A DNA stretch of 64,000 nt from an uncultured Alistipes sp. (GTDB taxonomy: Bacteria > Bacteroidota > Bacteroidia > Bacteroidales > Rikenellaceae). Shown here piece by piece: positions 18,200-28,611 of the stretch. Below the pieces are notes generated by a model. The model saw nothing but the letters and a program-made list of their open reading frames with translations. It did no database searches and had not been told where the DNA came from. The position numbers were made by a program, and so were the translations under genes. Numbering within the stretch: the first letter of the stretch is position 1; every line of letters starts with the position of its first letter. The stretch lies in NCBI GenBank assembly GCA_947591475.1, contig CANQDE010000001.1, positions 372,001 to 436,000 of the forward strand. Direction: 5' to 3'.

Positions 18200-19378
18200 A
18201 TGGATTTGAAAAATATACGGGAGACGTTGGCCCGATTGACGGCAATGGTCGACGGTTGGGGAGCCGGTGAAACGGTCGGGTCGCTCGAACGCGATTGGGC
18301 GCTCGAAAAGTTGCGTACGATCTATGAAGCGATCCGTTTTGCCGATTTGTCCGAAGAGGCGAAACCGGTTGCGGCTCCTGTCAAGACCGAAAGTGCGTCC
18401 CAGCTGGAAACTCCCTCCGAAGATACGGCGGCTGAGGTCGCAAGGCTGGATTTGAGCGGTATGCTGGCGCTCGAACCCGAGACCGAACCTGAACCCGAAT
18501 TCGAACCGGAACCGGCGATGCCCGAACATTCGGTATTCGTCGAAGAACCGGTGGCGGTCGAGCCGATTGCTCCGGTCATTCCGGCTGGCCCGCAACCCGA
18601 AACGGAACCTCAATCGGAACCGGCCATTGCATCTGTTCCCGAAGCGGAATCGGAGTCGGCGGCTGCTCCTGTGCCAGAATCCGGAGGCGAACCGGTTTCT
18701 GCACCCGAACTGGAACCTTTGGAACAGACGACCAAACAACCGGATGCAGCTGTTCAGGAAACGACGCTGTTCGGGCCGAAAGAGGAAGACGATGCGATGC
18801 GCCATCGTCGGAAACAGCGTGTCATCATGTCGCTTTACGGCGAGGACGCGGGCGTGCGGACCGATTCGGAGGTCGAACCCGTTGCCCGTCCCGTCCATTC
18901 CGGCAGAGTGGGGCGGGCCGATGCCGAAAAGACAGATGCGGTTACGTTCGAGGAGATTTCGGTAGAGACGGTCGTAAGCGATGCTCCGATGCCGGTATCC
19001 GGTGTTCCGACGGTCGACTTTCCTGCCGATCGGGAGGTCCCGCCTGCACTTGCCGGCAATGTTTTGGGCGAGGTCATCAACCACGATGTGAAGACGTTGG
19101 CCGATACGATCGAACCTCCGCGCGATGTCGCGTCGGCCTTGCGTCGCAAGACGCCGGTTTACGATTTGCGGCAGGCGGTCGGAATCAATGACCGGTTTTT
19201 ATTGATTCGGGATTTGTTCGGCGACGACAGCGAGGCTTACGACACGCTGATGCAAAAGCTGAATGCTTTTGAAAGTCTGGATGATTGCGTGATTTATCTC
19301 ACTGAAAACTATACGTGGAATGCCAACTCCGACAGCGTGCGGTTGCTGATGGAGCTGCTGGAACGAAAATTCGCTTGA
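18200..19378 (+). CDS. Acidic low-complexity protein with a conserved C-terminal domain
   Basis: The chosen ATG gives MDLKNIRETLARLTAM and 392 residues. Three parts are visible: an N-terminal helix (1-55); a long disordered middle (about 60-190) dominated by Glu-Pro-Glu and Ala-Pro runs; and a C-terminal folded part (about 290-392) with VYDLRQAVGINDRFLLIRDLFGDD, DTLMQKLNAFESLDDCVIYLTENY and LLMELLERKFA. The C-terminal block resembles uncharacterised Bacteroidales proteins. No signal peptide or membrane helix is visible. Its stop overlaps the rsmI start (TGATG), so translation is probably coupled. Function unknown. Confidence 0.65.
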   Translation: MDLKNIRETLARLTAMVDGWGAGETVGSLERDWALEKLRTIYEAIRFADLSEEAKPVAAPVKTESASQLETPSEDTAAEVARLDLSGMLALEPETEPEPEFEPEPAMPEHSVFVEEPVAVEPIAPVIPAGPQPETEPQSEPAIASVPEAESESAAAPVPESGGEPVSAPELEPLEQTTKQPDAAVQETTLFGPKEEDDAMRHRRKQRVIMSLYGEDAGVRTDSEVEPVARPVHSGRVGRADAEKTDAVTFEEISVETVVSDAPMPVSGVPTVDFPADREVPPALAGNVLGEVINHDVKTLADTIEPPRDVASALRRKTPVYDLRQAVGINDRFLLIRDLFGDDSEAYDTLMQKLNAFESLDDCVIYLTENYTWNANSDSVRLLMELLERKFA

Positions 19379-20109
19379 TGCCGATGGCTAAACTTTATAT
19401 CGTACCTACACCGATAGGTAATCTGGACGATATTACCTTGCGGGCGCTCAACGTTTTGAAGGAGGTCGATTTCATCTTGGCCGAGGACACGCGGACGTCG
19501 TCCGTATTGTTGAATCATTTCGGTATCGAGAAGCGTCTGCAATCGTACCACAAATTCAACGAGCACGCTGTCGTGCAGACTGTGGTTGCGGCGATTGCGG
19601 CGGGGCGCAGCGCGGCGCTCGTTTCGGATGCCGGTACGCCCGGAATCTCCGATCCGGGTTTTCTGTTGGTGCGAACGTGCCTCGAAGTGGGGATCGAGGT
19701 CGAAACGCTGCCCGGCGCTACGGCGCTTGTTCCGGCTTTGGTGCAGAGCGGATTCCCGTGCGACCGGTTCTGTTTCGAGGGCTTCCTCCCCCAGAAGAAG
19801 GGGCGGAACAAACATCTGCAAGCGTTGGCCGATGAGGGGCGCACGATGATTTTTTATGAATCGCCTTATCGCGTGGTGCGTTGTCTCGAACAGTTCGCCG
19901 AGGTATTCGGGCCGGAACGGCCGATTGCGGTCTCGCGCGAACTGACCAAAAAATTCGAAGAGACGGTACGCGGAACGATCGCCGAGGTGTTGGCTCATTT
20001 CCGCGAACATCCTCCGAAGGGCGAATTCGTTTTGGTCGTTGCCGGAAAGCCGAAGGAGGGCCGCGAAGAGACGGAGCGACCGGTGAATGAAGAGACGGAA
20101 GAAGATTGA
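19378..20109 (+). CDS. rsmI: 16S rRNA (cytidine-1402-2'-O)-methyltransferase RsmI
   Basis: A 243-residue tetrapyrrole-methylase-fold enzyme starting MPMAKLYIVPTPIGNLDDITLRAL, with VDFILAEDTRTSSVLLNHF, SAALVSDAGTPGISDPGFLLV and PCDRFCFEGFLPQKKGR, all diagnostic for RsmI. It uses S-adenosylmethionine to methylate the ribose of C1402 in 16S rRNA. The ATG at 19378 overlaps the preceding stop codon; MAK at 19384 is an equally conserved alternative. The family usually reaches about 280 residues; the C-terminal helical extension is short here, as in other Bacteroidetes. Confidence 0.94.
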   Translation: MPMAKLYIVPTPIGNLDDITLRALNVLKEVDFILAEDTRTSSVLLNHFGIEKRLQSYHKFNEHAVVQTVVAAIAAGRSAALVSDAGTPGISDPGFLLVRTCLEVGIEVETLPGATALVPALVQSGFPCDRFCFEGFLPQKKGRNKHLQALADEGRTMIFYESPYRVVRCLEQFAEVFGPERPIAVSRELTKKFEETVRGTIAEVLAHFREHPPKGEFVLVVAGKPKEGREETERPVNEETEED

Positions 20110-20113
20110 TTGT

Positions 20114-21481
20114 ATGGATACGAACAAGACGGATGGAGTGAAGCTGCGGTGGTTCGTGCATCTGCGTACTTTTCTGAAAGGGCGTTTCAATCTGGATGAG
20201 GACACCGCGTCGCGCGATGAAGTGGTTGCGGCCATTTCGAAGGGCGTGGAGTTTCGGGGCGTCAACCTGTGGGTGTTGATTTTCGCGACCATGATTGCTT
20301 CGTTAGGATTGAACGTCAATTCGCCGGCGGTCATCATCGGCGCCATGCTGATTTCGCCCATCATGGGGCCCATTATGGGAATCGGCCTTTCGCTGGGTAT
20401 CAACGATTTCGAATTGCTGAAAAAATCGCTGCGCAATTTTTCGCTCATGTTTATCGTGGCCATCGTTACGTCGACGGTCTATTTTTTCATTTCCCCGCTT
20501 TCGTCGAACAGTAGCGAATTGCTGGCCCGTACCGCACCGACCACGTACGATGTGTTGATCGCTTTGTTCGGCGGTTTGGCTGGCATCGTCGCGCAGACAC
20601 GCACCGATCGGAATTCGACGGTCATTCCGGGTGTGGCCATCGCGACGGCGCTCATTCCGCCGCTCTGTACGGCGGGTTTCGGTATCGCGACCGGACAGCT
20701 GCGCTTTTTCATCGGGGCATTTTACCTGTTTTTTATCAACTCGGTATTCATTGCACTGGCTACCTATTTGATGGTTCGCTTCCTTCGCTATGAAAAAAAG
20801 GCGTTCATTGACAAGGAGCGTGAACGCAATGTGAAGCGTTCGATGTTGCTAATCACGTTGTTGACCTTTATTCCAAGCGTTTTCATCGGCTTTCGGATGG
20901 TGCGGGTTACGGTGTTCGAAGCGATGGCCGACAAATATGTCGCGCAGGTTTTCGCTTTTCCGCATACGCGGGTGGTGGAGTGCGAGAAACAGTATAAAAC
21001 GCGCCATCGCCCGTCGCAAATCGAATTGCTGTTGGTCGGCGAACCGCTCGACGACGCTGTCATCGAAAATGCACGGATGCAGTTGGCGGGCTTCGGTCTG
21101 GAACGAACCGATTTGATCGTCCGTCAGGCGAACAAGGCGGATGCGTTGGATGTCGCCTCGTTGCAAGAGAGTTACACGGATTTGCTGGCGGAGAAGAACC
21201 GGCGAATCGAAGAGATGAAATCCCGTCTCGAACGGTATCAGGTTACGGACGTCGAAGTCGATGATATTTCGCGCGAAATGGGGGCCATTCTGCCGAATAT
21301 CGCTGCCGTTTCGCTGACGAAGGGGGTAACGTTCGACAACACCGGAACCCCTCGGGATACGACGTTGATTTGCGTGGTAACGCCGGCGGATTCGTTGCAG
21401 TCCGTCGATTGTTATACGTTGGAGCGCTGGTTGCGCATCCGTACCAAGATCGACGGCGTGCAGATATTTATTAAGCGCTGA
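20114..21481 (+). CDS. DUF389 (TIGR00341-type) multi-pass membrane protein
   Basis: A 455-residue protein from ATG 20114. The N-terminal half has about six membrane helices with the DUF389 hallmark FATMIASLGLNVNSPAVIIGAMLISPIMGPIMGIG (near 52-86) and a second GVAIATALIPPLCTAGFG repeat-like motif. The C-terminal 200 residues are soluble and contain a coiled-coil-like stretch (LLAEKNRRIEEMKSRLERYQ). The family is widespread but of unknown function; transport or mechanosensing has been proposed. It lies four bases after the rsmI stop, so the two genes are co-transcribed. Confidence 0.85.
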   Translation: MDTNKTDGVKLRWFVHLRTFLKGRFNLDEDTASRDEVVAAISKGVEFRGVNLWVLIFATMIASLGLNVNSPAVIIGAMLISPIMGPIMGIGLSLGINDFELLKKSLRNFSLMFIVAIVTSTVYFFISPLSSNSSELLARTAPTTYDVLIALFGGLAGIVAQTRTDRNSTVIPGVAIATALIPPLCTAGFGIATGQLRFFIGAFYLFFINSVFIALATYLMVRFLRYEKKAFIDKERERNVKRSMLLITLLTFIPSVFIGFRMVRVTVFEAMADKYVAQVFAFPHTRVVECEKQYKTRHRPSQIELLLVGEPLDDAVIENARMQLAGFGLERTDLIVRQANKADALDVASLQESYTDLLAEKNRRIEEMKSRLERYQVTDVEVDDISREMGAILPNIAAVSLTKGVTFDNTGTPRDTTLICVVTPADSLQSVDCYTLERWLRIRTKIDGVQIFIKR

Positions 21482-21595
21482 ATTTAGCGTGCGGATATAG
21501 ATAAATTACGAATATTGATAAAAAACAGACGGTTATGGCAACGAAATTCCTATTGCGGATGCGGTCGCATCGTCGGTGGAAAGCGAAACGGCTGC

Positions 21596-22606
21596 ATGAT
21601 TGTTAAGATCGTTATTTTGAATTGGAACGGAGCCAAGCATCTGCGTCGCTTTTTGCCGAGCGTCGTGGAAGCGGCTCCCGAGGGGGTGGAGGTCGTCGTT
21701 GCCGACAACGGTTCGACGGACGATTCTTTGGCGCTGCTCGACCGCGATTTCCCGTCGGTCGAGGTGTTGCGCTTCGAAAAGAATTACGGCTTTGCCGAGG
21801 GTTACAATCGGGCGTTGGCTCGGTTGGAGGCCGATTGTTTCGTGTTGCTCAATTCGGATATCGAAACACCGGCCGGATGGTTGGAACCGTTGATTACCGC
21901 ATTGGAAAACGATTCCGATGTGTCGGTCGTGGCTCCCAAATTGCGGGCGTTGACGGCTCCCGAGAAGTTCGAATATGCGGGGGCCGCAGGCGGGTATGTC
22001 GACTATTTGGGCTATCCGTTCTGTCGGGGCCGTATTTTGCGGACGACGGAGGTCGATCGCGGTCAGTACGACGATGCCCGCGATGTCTTTTGGGTCAGCG
22101 GCGCAGCGTTTTGCTGTCGGGCGGAGGTTTTTCGGAAGCTCGGCGGTTTCGATGACCGCTTTTTCGCCCACATGGAGGAGATCGACTTGTGTTGGCGTAT
22201 GCAGTTGGCCGGCTATCGGGTGCGGATCGTGCCGCAAAGCACGGTCTACCATCTGGGTGGAGGTACGCTCACGACCGATTCGCCGCAAAAGATCTATTTC
22301 AATCACCGTAACAATCTGGCGATGTTGCTCAAATGCGCTTCGCCCTTGCAACGGGCGTCGGTCATCGTGCTGCGGCCGTTATTGGATTTTCTGGCGGCTT
22401 GTTCCTATTTGGCCCAAGGGCATGGCCGGAGTTTTTGTGCCGTGTTCCGTGCATACGGCGATTTCCTGCGTTGGCACGGCGAACTCAACCGTCAGCGGCG
22501 CGAAATCCGTCGGACGGCCGTGCGAAGCAAAGTATCCCACCTTTATCGCGGTTCGATTCTGATGCGTTATTTCTTCGGCCGGCACACCTTCGGACGAATG
22601 ATGTAA
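21596..22606 (+). CDS. Family 2 glycosyltransferase
   Basis: From ATG 21596 (MIVKIVILNWNGAKHL) this is a 336-residue GT-A enzyme. Visible are the nucleotide-binding VVVADNGSTDDSLALL near 36-51, the NYGFAEGYNRAL motif, a DxD-type LNSDIETPAGWLEPL, the ED-like acceptor region FAHMEEIDLCWRMQLAGYR, and a TVYHLGGGT motif, typical of rhamnosyltransferase-like proteins such as WbbL. A hydrophobic patch near 260-285 may contact the membrane. It probably adds a sugar to a surface glycan, but donor and acceptor are not readable. The 115 bases upstream contain no gene. A promoter for guaB follows within 15 bases of its stop. Confidence 0.88.
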   Translation: MIVKIVILNWNGAKHLRRFLPSVVEAAPEGVEVVVADNGSTDDSLALLDRDFPSVEVLRFEKNYGFAEGYNRALARLEADCFVLLNSDIETPAGWLEPLITALENDSDVSVVAPKLRALTAPEKFEYAGAAGGYVDYLGYPFCRGRILRTTEVDRGQYDDARDVFWVSGAAFCCRAEVFRKLGGFDDRFFAHMEEIDLCWRMQLAGYRVRIVPQSTVYHLGGGTLTTDSPQKIYFNHRNNLAMLLKCASPLQRASVIVLRPLLDFLAACSYLAQGHGRSFCAVFRAYGDFLRWHGELNRQRREIRRTAVRSKVSHLYRGSILMRYFFGRHTFGRMM

Positions 22607-22620
22607 AAAAACGTCCGGAA

Positions 22621-22653
22621 TTTGGGCCGTGTCGAAAAAAATGCTTACTTTTG
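22621..22653 (+). promoter_or_regulatory. guaB promoter
   Basis: TTTG at 22621-22624 and TACTTTTG at 22646-22653 are spaced 21 bases apart, close to the phylum consensus; guaB starts 24 bases later. Confidence 0.55.
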
Positions 22654-22677
22654 TGGGCAACAAATACCCCGTTCATT

Positions 22678-24156
22678 ATGTCGTTCGTCAACGAAAGGGT
22701 ACTGCCCGAAGGCCTCACCTTCGACGATGTGTTGCTCGTACCCGCTTATTCGGAAGTGTTGCCGCGAGAGGTTTGTGTCGAAACCCGTTTTTCGCGTAAT
22801 ATCCGGCTCAATATCCCTATCGTGTCCGCTGCGATGGACACCGTAACCGAAGCCCCGATGGCCATTGCGCTCGCTCGTCAGGGCGGAATCGGCGTCATTC
22901 ACAAGAACATGACCATCGAGGAGCAGGCCGCGCAGGTGCGCCGGGTGAAACGTGCCGAAAACGGCATGATTTACGATCCCATAACCATCTCCGAAGAAGA
23001 TACGGTGGGCGATGCGCTCCAGCTGATGCACGAAAACAAAATCGGCGGCATTCCCGTCGTCGATGCGGATCGGCGGTTGGTAGGCATTGTTACGAATCGC
23101 GACCTGCGCTTCCAGACCGATATGGCGCGGCGGATCGCCGACGTGATGACCCCGGGCAATCGCTTAGTAACGACGTACAGCACCGAGTTGGACAATGCCA
23201 AAGCCGTGCTGCTCAACAACAAAATCGAAAAATTGCCGGTCGTCGATGAACAGGGACGGCTGGTCGGTCTGGTTACCTATAAGGATATTACGAAAGTGCA
23301 GGATCACCCGAATGCCTGCAAGGATGAAAAGGGACGGTTGCGCGTTGCGGCCGGTGTCGGTATCACTCCGGACATGATGCTGCGCGTGAAGGCGTTGGTC
23401 GATGAATCCGTCGATGCGGTCGTGCTCGATTCGGCGCACGGCCATTCGGCCAATATCGTGCGGGCGTTGCGCGAAATCAAAGCCGCTTATCCGCAGCTCG
23501 ATGTCGTAGTGGGCAATATCGCCACGGCCGAAGCCGCCCGCTTTTTGATCGACAACGGTGCCGACGGCGTGAAGGTAGGTATCGGCCCCGGGTCGATTTG
23601 TACGACACGGGTAATCGCCGGCGTTGGTGTGCCGCAGCTTTCAGCCATCTATGCCGCTGCGACCGAAGCCCGCAAGTCGGACGTGCCGGTGATTGCCGAC
23701 GGCGGTTTGCGTTATTCGGGCGACATCGTCAAGGCCTTGGCGGCCGGCGGCGACTGCGTGATGATCGGTTCGATGTTCGCCGGCACGGAGGAGGCTCCGG
23801 GCGAGACGATCATCTACAACGGTCGTAAATTCAAATCCTATCGCGGGATGGGCTCCATCGACGCCATGAAGGCGGGTTCGGCCGACCGCTATTTCCAGAA
23901 GGGTTGCGAAAACAATATCAACAAACTTGTGCCGGAGGGCATCGTTGCACGTGTGCCGTTCAAGGGCGCTTTGAGTGAAACGGTTTATCAGTTGATCGGC
24001 GGCATCCGGTCGGGCATGGGTTATTGCGGGGCTGCGAATATTGCGGCGCTGCAGCAGGCGAAGTTCATCCGGATTACCTCCAACGGCGTGATCGAGAACC
24101 ACCCGCATGACGTAACCATTACGAGCGAAGCCCCAAATTATTCGAGCGAGCGGTAG
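22678..24156 (+). CDS. guaB: IMP dehydrogenase
   Basis: A 492-residue enzyme starting [22 protein letters not shown]. It has a TIM-barrel catalytic domain interrupted by two CBS repeats (about 95-210). Catalytic Cys lies in [18 protein letters not shown] near 306; the flap/active-site segments [19 protein letters not shown] and [21 protein letters not shown] are intact. It oxidises IMP to XMP with NAD, the committing step to GMP. An in-frame extension of 115 codons upstream overlaps the glycosyltransferase and was rejected. GuaA follows after one tiny gene, giving a compact IMP-to-GMP unit. Confidence 0.97.
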   Translation: MSFVNERVLPEGLTFDDVLLVPAYSEVLPREVCVETRFSRNIRLNIPIVSAAMDTVTEAPMAIALARQGGIGVIHKNMTIEEQAAQVRRVKRAENGMIYDPITISEEDTVGDALQLMHENKIGGIPVVDADRRLVGIVTNRDLRFQTDMARRIADVMTPGNRLVTTYSTELDNAKAVLLNNKIEKLPVVDEQGRLVGLVTYKDITKVQDHPNACKDEKGRLRVAAGVGITPDMMLRVKALVDESVDAVVLDSAHGHSANIVRALREIKAAYPQLDVVVGNIATAEAARFLIDNGADGVKVGIGPGSICTTRVIAGVGVPQLSAIYAAATEARKSDVPVIADGGLRYSGDIVKALAAGGDCVMIGSMFAGTEEAPGETIIYNGRKFKSYRGMGSIDAMKAGSADRYFQKGCENNINKLVPEGIVARVPFKGALSETVYQLIGGIRSGMGYCGAANIAALQQAKFIRITSNGVIENHPHDVTITSEAPNYSSER

Positions 24157-24159
24157 ACG

Positions 24160-24330
24160 ATGAAACAGCCGATTTTGAAATCCGATTGGTGGTCGCTGGC
24201 GATCATCGGCGTGCTGTTCGTCGCTTGGTTGGTGACGGGGCGCGTCTGGCTGAAGCATCTGATGCTGGGATGTGCGTTTCTCTATTTTTTCGTCGTGCGC
24301 ATCGTCGTCCATAACCTGAACAATAAGTAA
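24160..24330 (+). CDS. Small two-helix membrane protein between guaB and guaA
   Basis: A 56-residue ORF that starts three bases after guaB and ends 11 bases before guaA. It begins [20 protein letters not shown] and ends IVVHNLNNK. Two hydrophobic stretches (about 12-26 and 34-52) with a short RVWLKH loop suggest a hairpin in the inner membrane with both ends likely on the same side. Tight spacing and the same strand as guaB and guaA support a real, co-transcribed gene. I do not recognise a family. Confidence 0.6.
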   Translation: MKQPILKSDWWSLAIIGVLFVAWLVTGRVWLKHLMLGCAFLYFFVVRIVVHNLNNK

Positions 24331-24341
24331 CCTACACATAC

Positions 24342-25871
24342 ATGCAGGAAAAAATTCTGATACTCGATTTCGGTTCCCAATATACGCAGCTCATCGCTCG
24401 TCGTGTGCGTGAGTTGAACGTCTATTGCGAAATCCATCCGTTCCACAAAATTCCGACGCTGGACGATACCGTGCGGGGCGTGATCCTTTCGGGAAGCCCC
24501 TATTCGGTGCGCGATGCCGGTGCTCCGAAGCCCGATTTGTCGGAGATCAAAGGACGGTTGCCGTTGTTGGGTGTATGTTATGGCGCCCAGTTGCTCGCTG
24601 CGGCCTACGGCGGCGAGGTGAAGCCGGCTCCGAGCCGCGAATACGGCCGTGCGATGTTGACGGTGGGCGATCCCTCGGATGCGTTGATGCAAGGGCTGCC
24701 GCAGACGACGCAGGTGTGGATGTCGCATGGCGATACGATTACCGGCGTACCGGCCGGCTATCGGTTGATTGCCGGTACGGAAGATGTTCGCGTGGCGGCG
24801 TTCCATATCGAGGGGGAGCCGACCTGGGGCATCCAGTTCCATCCGGAGGTTTACCATTCGACCGACGGTACGCAACTGTTGCGGAATTTCGTGGTCGGCA
24901 TTTGCGGATGTTCGCAGTCGTGGACTTCGGAGAGCTTCGTGGAGAATACCGTACGCGAATTGCAGTCGAAGCTCGGCGGTGATAAGGTTGTGCTCGCTTT
25001 ATCGGGCGGGGTCGATTCGTCGGTTGCAGCTGTGCTGTTGCACAAAGCCATCGGACGGAATCTCTATTGCATCTTCGTCGATTCGGGATTGCTTCGAAAG
25101 AATGAATTCGAGGAGGTGCTCGCTTCGTATAAAGATATGGGGCTGAATATCAAGGGCGTTAAAGCCGGTGCCAAATTCTTGGGCGATCTGGCAGGCGTTA
25201 CCGATCCCGAAAAGAAGCGCAAAATCATCGGTCGGGATTTCGTGGAGGTCTTCAACGAGGAGGCGCAGCGAATCCAGAACGTGCAGTGGCTGGCACAAGG
25301 GACGATTTATCCCGATGTCATCGAATCGAGTTCGGTGAACGGGCCGTCGGCGACCATCAAATCGCATCACAACGTCGGCGGTCTTCCCGAAAAGATGCAC
25401 CTGCAGATTGTCGAGCCGTTGCGGTTGTTGTTCAAGGACGAAGTGCGTCGTGTAGGACGGTCGCTCGGCATTCCCGAACAGCTCATCGGTCGGCATCCGT
25501 TCCCCGGGCCCGGGCTTGCTATCCGGATTTTGGGAGATATTACGCCCGAGAAGGTCGACATCCTGCAACAGGTGGATAAAATTTATATCGATTCGTTACG
25601 CAAGGCCGGATTGTACGATCAGGTTTGGCAGGCGGGCGCGATTCTGTTGCCTGTGCGGAGCGTCGGAGTGATGGGCGACGAACGGACGTACGAAAATTGC
25701 GTCGCTTTGCGGGCCGTAACCTCGACCGACGGAATGACGGCCGATTGGGTGCATTTGCCTTACGAGTTTTTGGCCGACGTCTCGAACGAAATCATCAACA
25801 AAGTGCGCGGGGTCAATCGCGTAGTTTACGACATCTCGTCGAAACCGCCCGCCACTATCGAGTGGGAGTAG
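24342..25871 (+). CDS. guaA: GMP synthase (glutamine-hydrolysing)
   Basis: A 509-residue, two-domain enzyme. The N-terminal class I glutaminase has Cys79 in GVCYGAQ and the His167/Glu169 pair in QFHPEV. The ATP-pyrophosphatase domain has the PP-loop SGGVDSS at 221-227, then the dimerisation domain [16 protein letters not shown] and the C-terminal KPPATIEWE. It aminates XMP to GMP. Full length and no missing residues. Transcribed with guaB; a strong terminator lies just after the stop. Confidence 0.98.
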   Translation: MQEKILILDFGSQYTQLIARRVRELNVYCEIHPFHKIPTLDDTVRGVILSGSPYSVRDAGAPKPDLSEIKGRLPLLGVCYGAQLLAAAYGGEVKPAPSREYGRAMLTVGDPSDALMQGLPQTTQVWMSHGDTITGVPAGYRLIAGTEDVRVAAFHIEGEPTWGIQFHPEVYHSTDGTQLLRNFVVGICGCSQSWTSESFVENTVRELQSKLGGDKVVLALSGGVDSSVAAVLLHKAIGRNLYCIFVDSGLLRKNEFEEVLASYKDMGLNIKGVKAGAKFLGDLAGVTDPEKKRKIIGRDFVEVFNEEAQRIQNVQWLAQGTIYPDVIESSSVNGPSATIKSHHNVGGLPEKMHLQIVEPLRLLFKDEVRRVGRSLGIPEQLIGRHPFPGPGLAIRILGDITPEKVDILQQVDKIYIDSLRKAGLYDQVWQAGAILLPVRSVGVMGDERTYENCVALRAVTSTDGMTADWVHLPYEFLADVSNEIINKVRGVNRVVYDISSKPPATIEWE

Positions 25872-25873
25872 CT

Positions 25874-25912
25874 GAAAAGCGGGATGCCGATTGTCGGCAT
25901 CCCGCTTTTATT
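25874..25912 (+). terminator. Terminator after guaA
   Basis: AAAGCGGGATGCCGA pairs with TCGGCATCCCGCTTT around a TTG loop, followed by further T residues. Confidence 0.85.
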
Positions 25913-25954
25913 TGCACATTCGAGAAAATAGAAAATAGTTTTCTTATTGGAGCA

Positions 25955-27049
25955 TTATCGTCCACCTGTAATCCAAGCGGTAAAGGTCGGGAACCAGCGG
26001 CGCAACAGAATGTAACCGCCGACACCGATACTTATAATTACCAGTGGCAATAGAAAATAGCCTAACAATAAAGTACCTGTAGATACCGGAATAAATTTGA
26101 CCCAGAGTTTGCAAAGTAAAGCTATCCAGATGCCATGATAGGCATAGATGAAAAAGGAACTGTTTGATAGGGTTGTATTCGTATGCAGCCGTCCGGATGC
26201 CAATCCGTAGGCTGTCCAGCCTATAGTTGTCGCCATACCGACCAAAATTCCGAGATTGTGCATATAAGCATGAACAACTTCAGCATGATGATACCACAGT
26301 GCGGTGTTCGTTATCAATAGCAACACATACAGACTCCCGACAGCGCTCCGTATTTTCATAGCTTCGAGGGCAAAATCATGACCGTACATGCGGAACCAAC
26401 CACCGAACGTAAAGAAAAAAATAGCAGCAAGCGAGAATCCCGGATAGGTTTGGATGTTTGAAAGCCAAAGTATGCCTAATAAGACTATACCCCAGTTTTT
26501 ACTATAACGTAGAAATACATGGAAAATTGGCGATAGAATTATCATCATAAACAAGTCGCGAATGAACCAAAGGGGAATATTTATCGGATACTCTCCTTCA
26601 CGTATACTCCACATAGTATTTACCCAATCCGAAAAAGTGTAGTCAAGAATAGGTTTGTTGGCTCCAGAGGTAAGTTGCGGTAGGAAAAGCTGCAGTGCTA
26701 AAAAGAGGACGACGACGACGATATTCCAAAACAGATAGGGAATCAACAGGGTTCGAGCTCGTTTTTTCAGTTTATTCAGGTACTCCATACGAGTGAATAG
26801 TAATCCTGAAGAGAAGAAAAGGTACCCTGAAAAGAAAAAGAATAAAGGAACTGCGATACGAGCGATCTCGTCGGTGAGAAGATGGTGTACAATGTTGTAA
26901 AGAAGATGTTCGGAGGAGACTAACTGTGTGCCATTTACAACAACATTGTGGAGAATACAATGAATGAAAACTACCCCCCCCATTAATGGAAGTCTAAGAT
27001 AATCAATCGCTTGCGATATGGTTGATTGGCGAGAGACGGTTGCTGTCAT
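25955..27049 (-). CDS. Membrane acyltransferase (acyltransferase-3 family) with a poly-G tract
   Basis: A 364-residue multi-pass protein with about ten hydrophobic helices. It starts with the family pattern IDYLRLPLMGGVVFIHC (an R and H in the first helix region) and has FFFFSGYLFF, LLIPYLFWNI and LWFIRDLFMM blocks typical of acyltransferase-3 proteins that O-acetylate sugars on surface glycans. The gene is clearly more AT-rich than its neighbours, with runs of A and T, and stands alone between guaA and eno, suggesting acquisition by transfer. Eight consecutive G residues in the coding strand (26974-26981 on plus as C) fall at codons 24-27 and could allow on/off switching by slippage. In this sequence the frame is open. 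Confidence 0.82.
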   Translation of the reverse strand: MTATVSRQSTISQAIDYLRLPLMGGVVFIHCILHNVVVNGTQLVSSEHLLYNIVHHLLTDEIARIAVPLFFFFSGYLFFSSGLLFTRMEYLNKLKKRARTLLIPYLFWNIVVVVLFLALQLFLPQLTSGANKPILDYTFSDWVNTMWSIREGEYPINIPLWFIRDLFMMIILSPIFHVFLRYSKNWGIVLLGILWLSNIQTYPGFSLAAIFFFTFGGWFRMYGHDFALEAMKIRSAVGSLYVLLLITNTALWYHHAEVVHAYMHNLGILVGMATTIGWTAYGLASGRLHTNTTLSNSSFFIYAYHGIWIALLCKLWVKFIPVSTGTLLLGYFLLPLVIISIGVGGYILLRRWFPTFTAWITGGR

Positions 27050-27103
27050 AATCAGTTTGGTGTTAATAATTTGATTATTGAATTGTGGCGCTATTGCGTT
27101 CTG

Positions 27104-27138
27104 AAAAAACAGCCCCGGGTCGTTGACGGCTCGGGGCT
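27104..27138 (-). terminator. Terminator after eno
   Basis: AGCCCCGGGTCG (27111-27122) pairs with CGGCTCGGGGCT (27127-27138) including wobbles; on the minus strand it is followed by GTTTTTTC. Confidence 0.8.
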
Positions 27139-27170
27139 GCTCGCATGAAGAAACTTTATTAACAACGTTT

Positions 27171-28490
<1,320 letters not shown>

Positions 28491-28522
28491 TTATGGTTTG
28501 AACAATTTTCCGTATTGCTCCG

Positions 28523-28530
28523 CAAAGTTA
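28523..28530 (-). promoter_or_regulatory. Promoter -7 box for eno
   Basis: CAAAGTTA on plus, TAACTTTG on minus, 45 bases before the outermost eno ATG. Confidence 0.55.
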
Positions 28531-28611
28531 TAAAATATCTTGCGGATTTGCATTCGTTGTCGATTATTTTTCTTATATTTACAATAGACTAAGAACAAAA
28601 CCTACTTTTCG

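Noticed and set aside
22333..22677. N-terminal extension of IMP dehydrogenase
   Set aside because: Overlaps the glycosyltransferase in another frame and precedes the guaB promoter.
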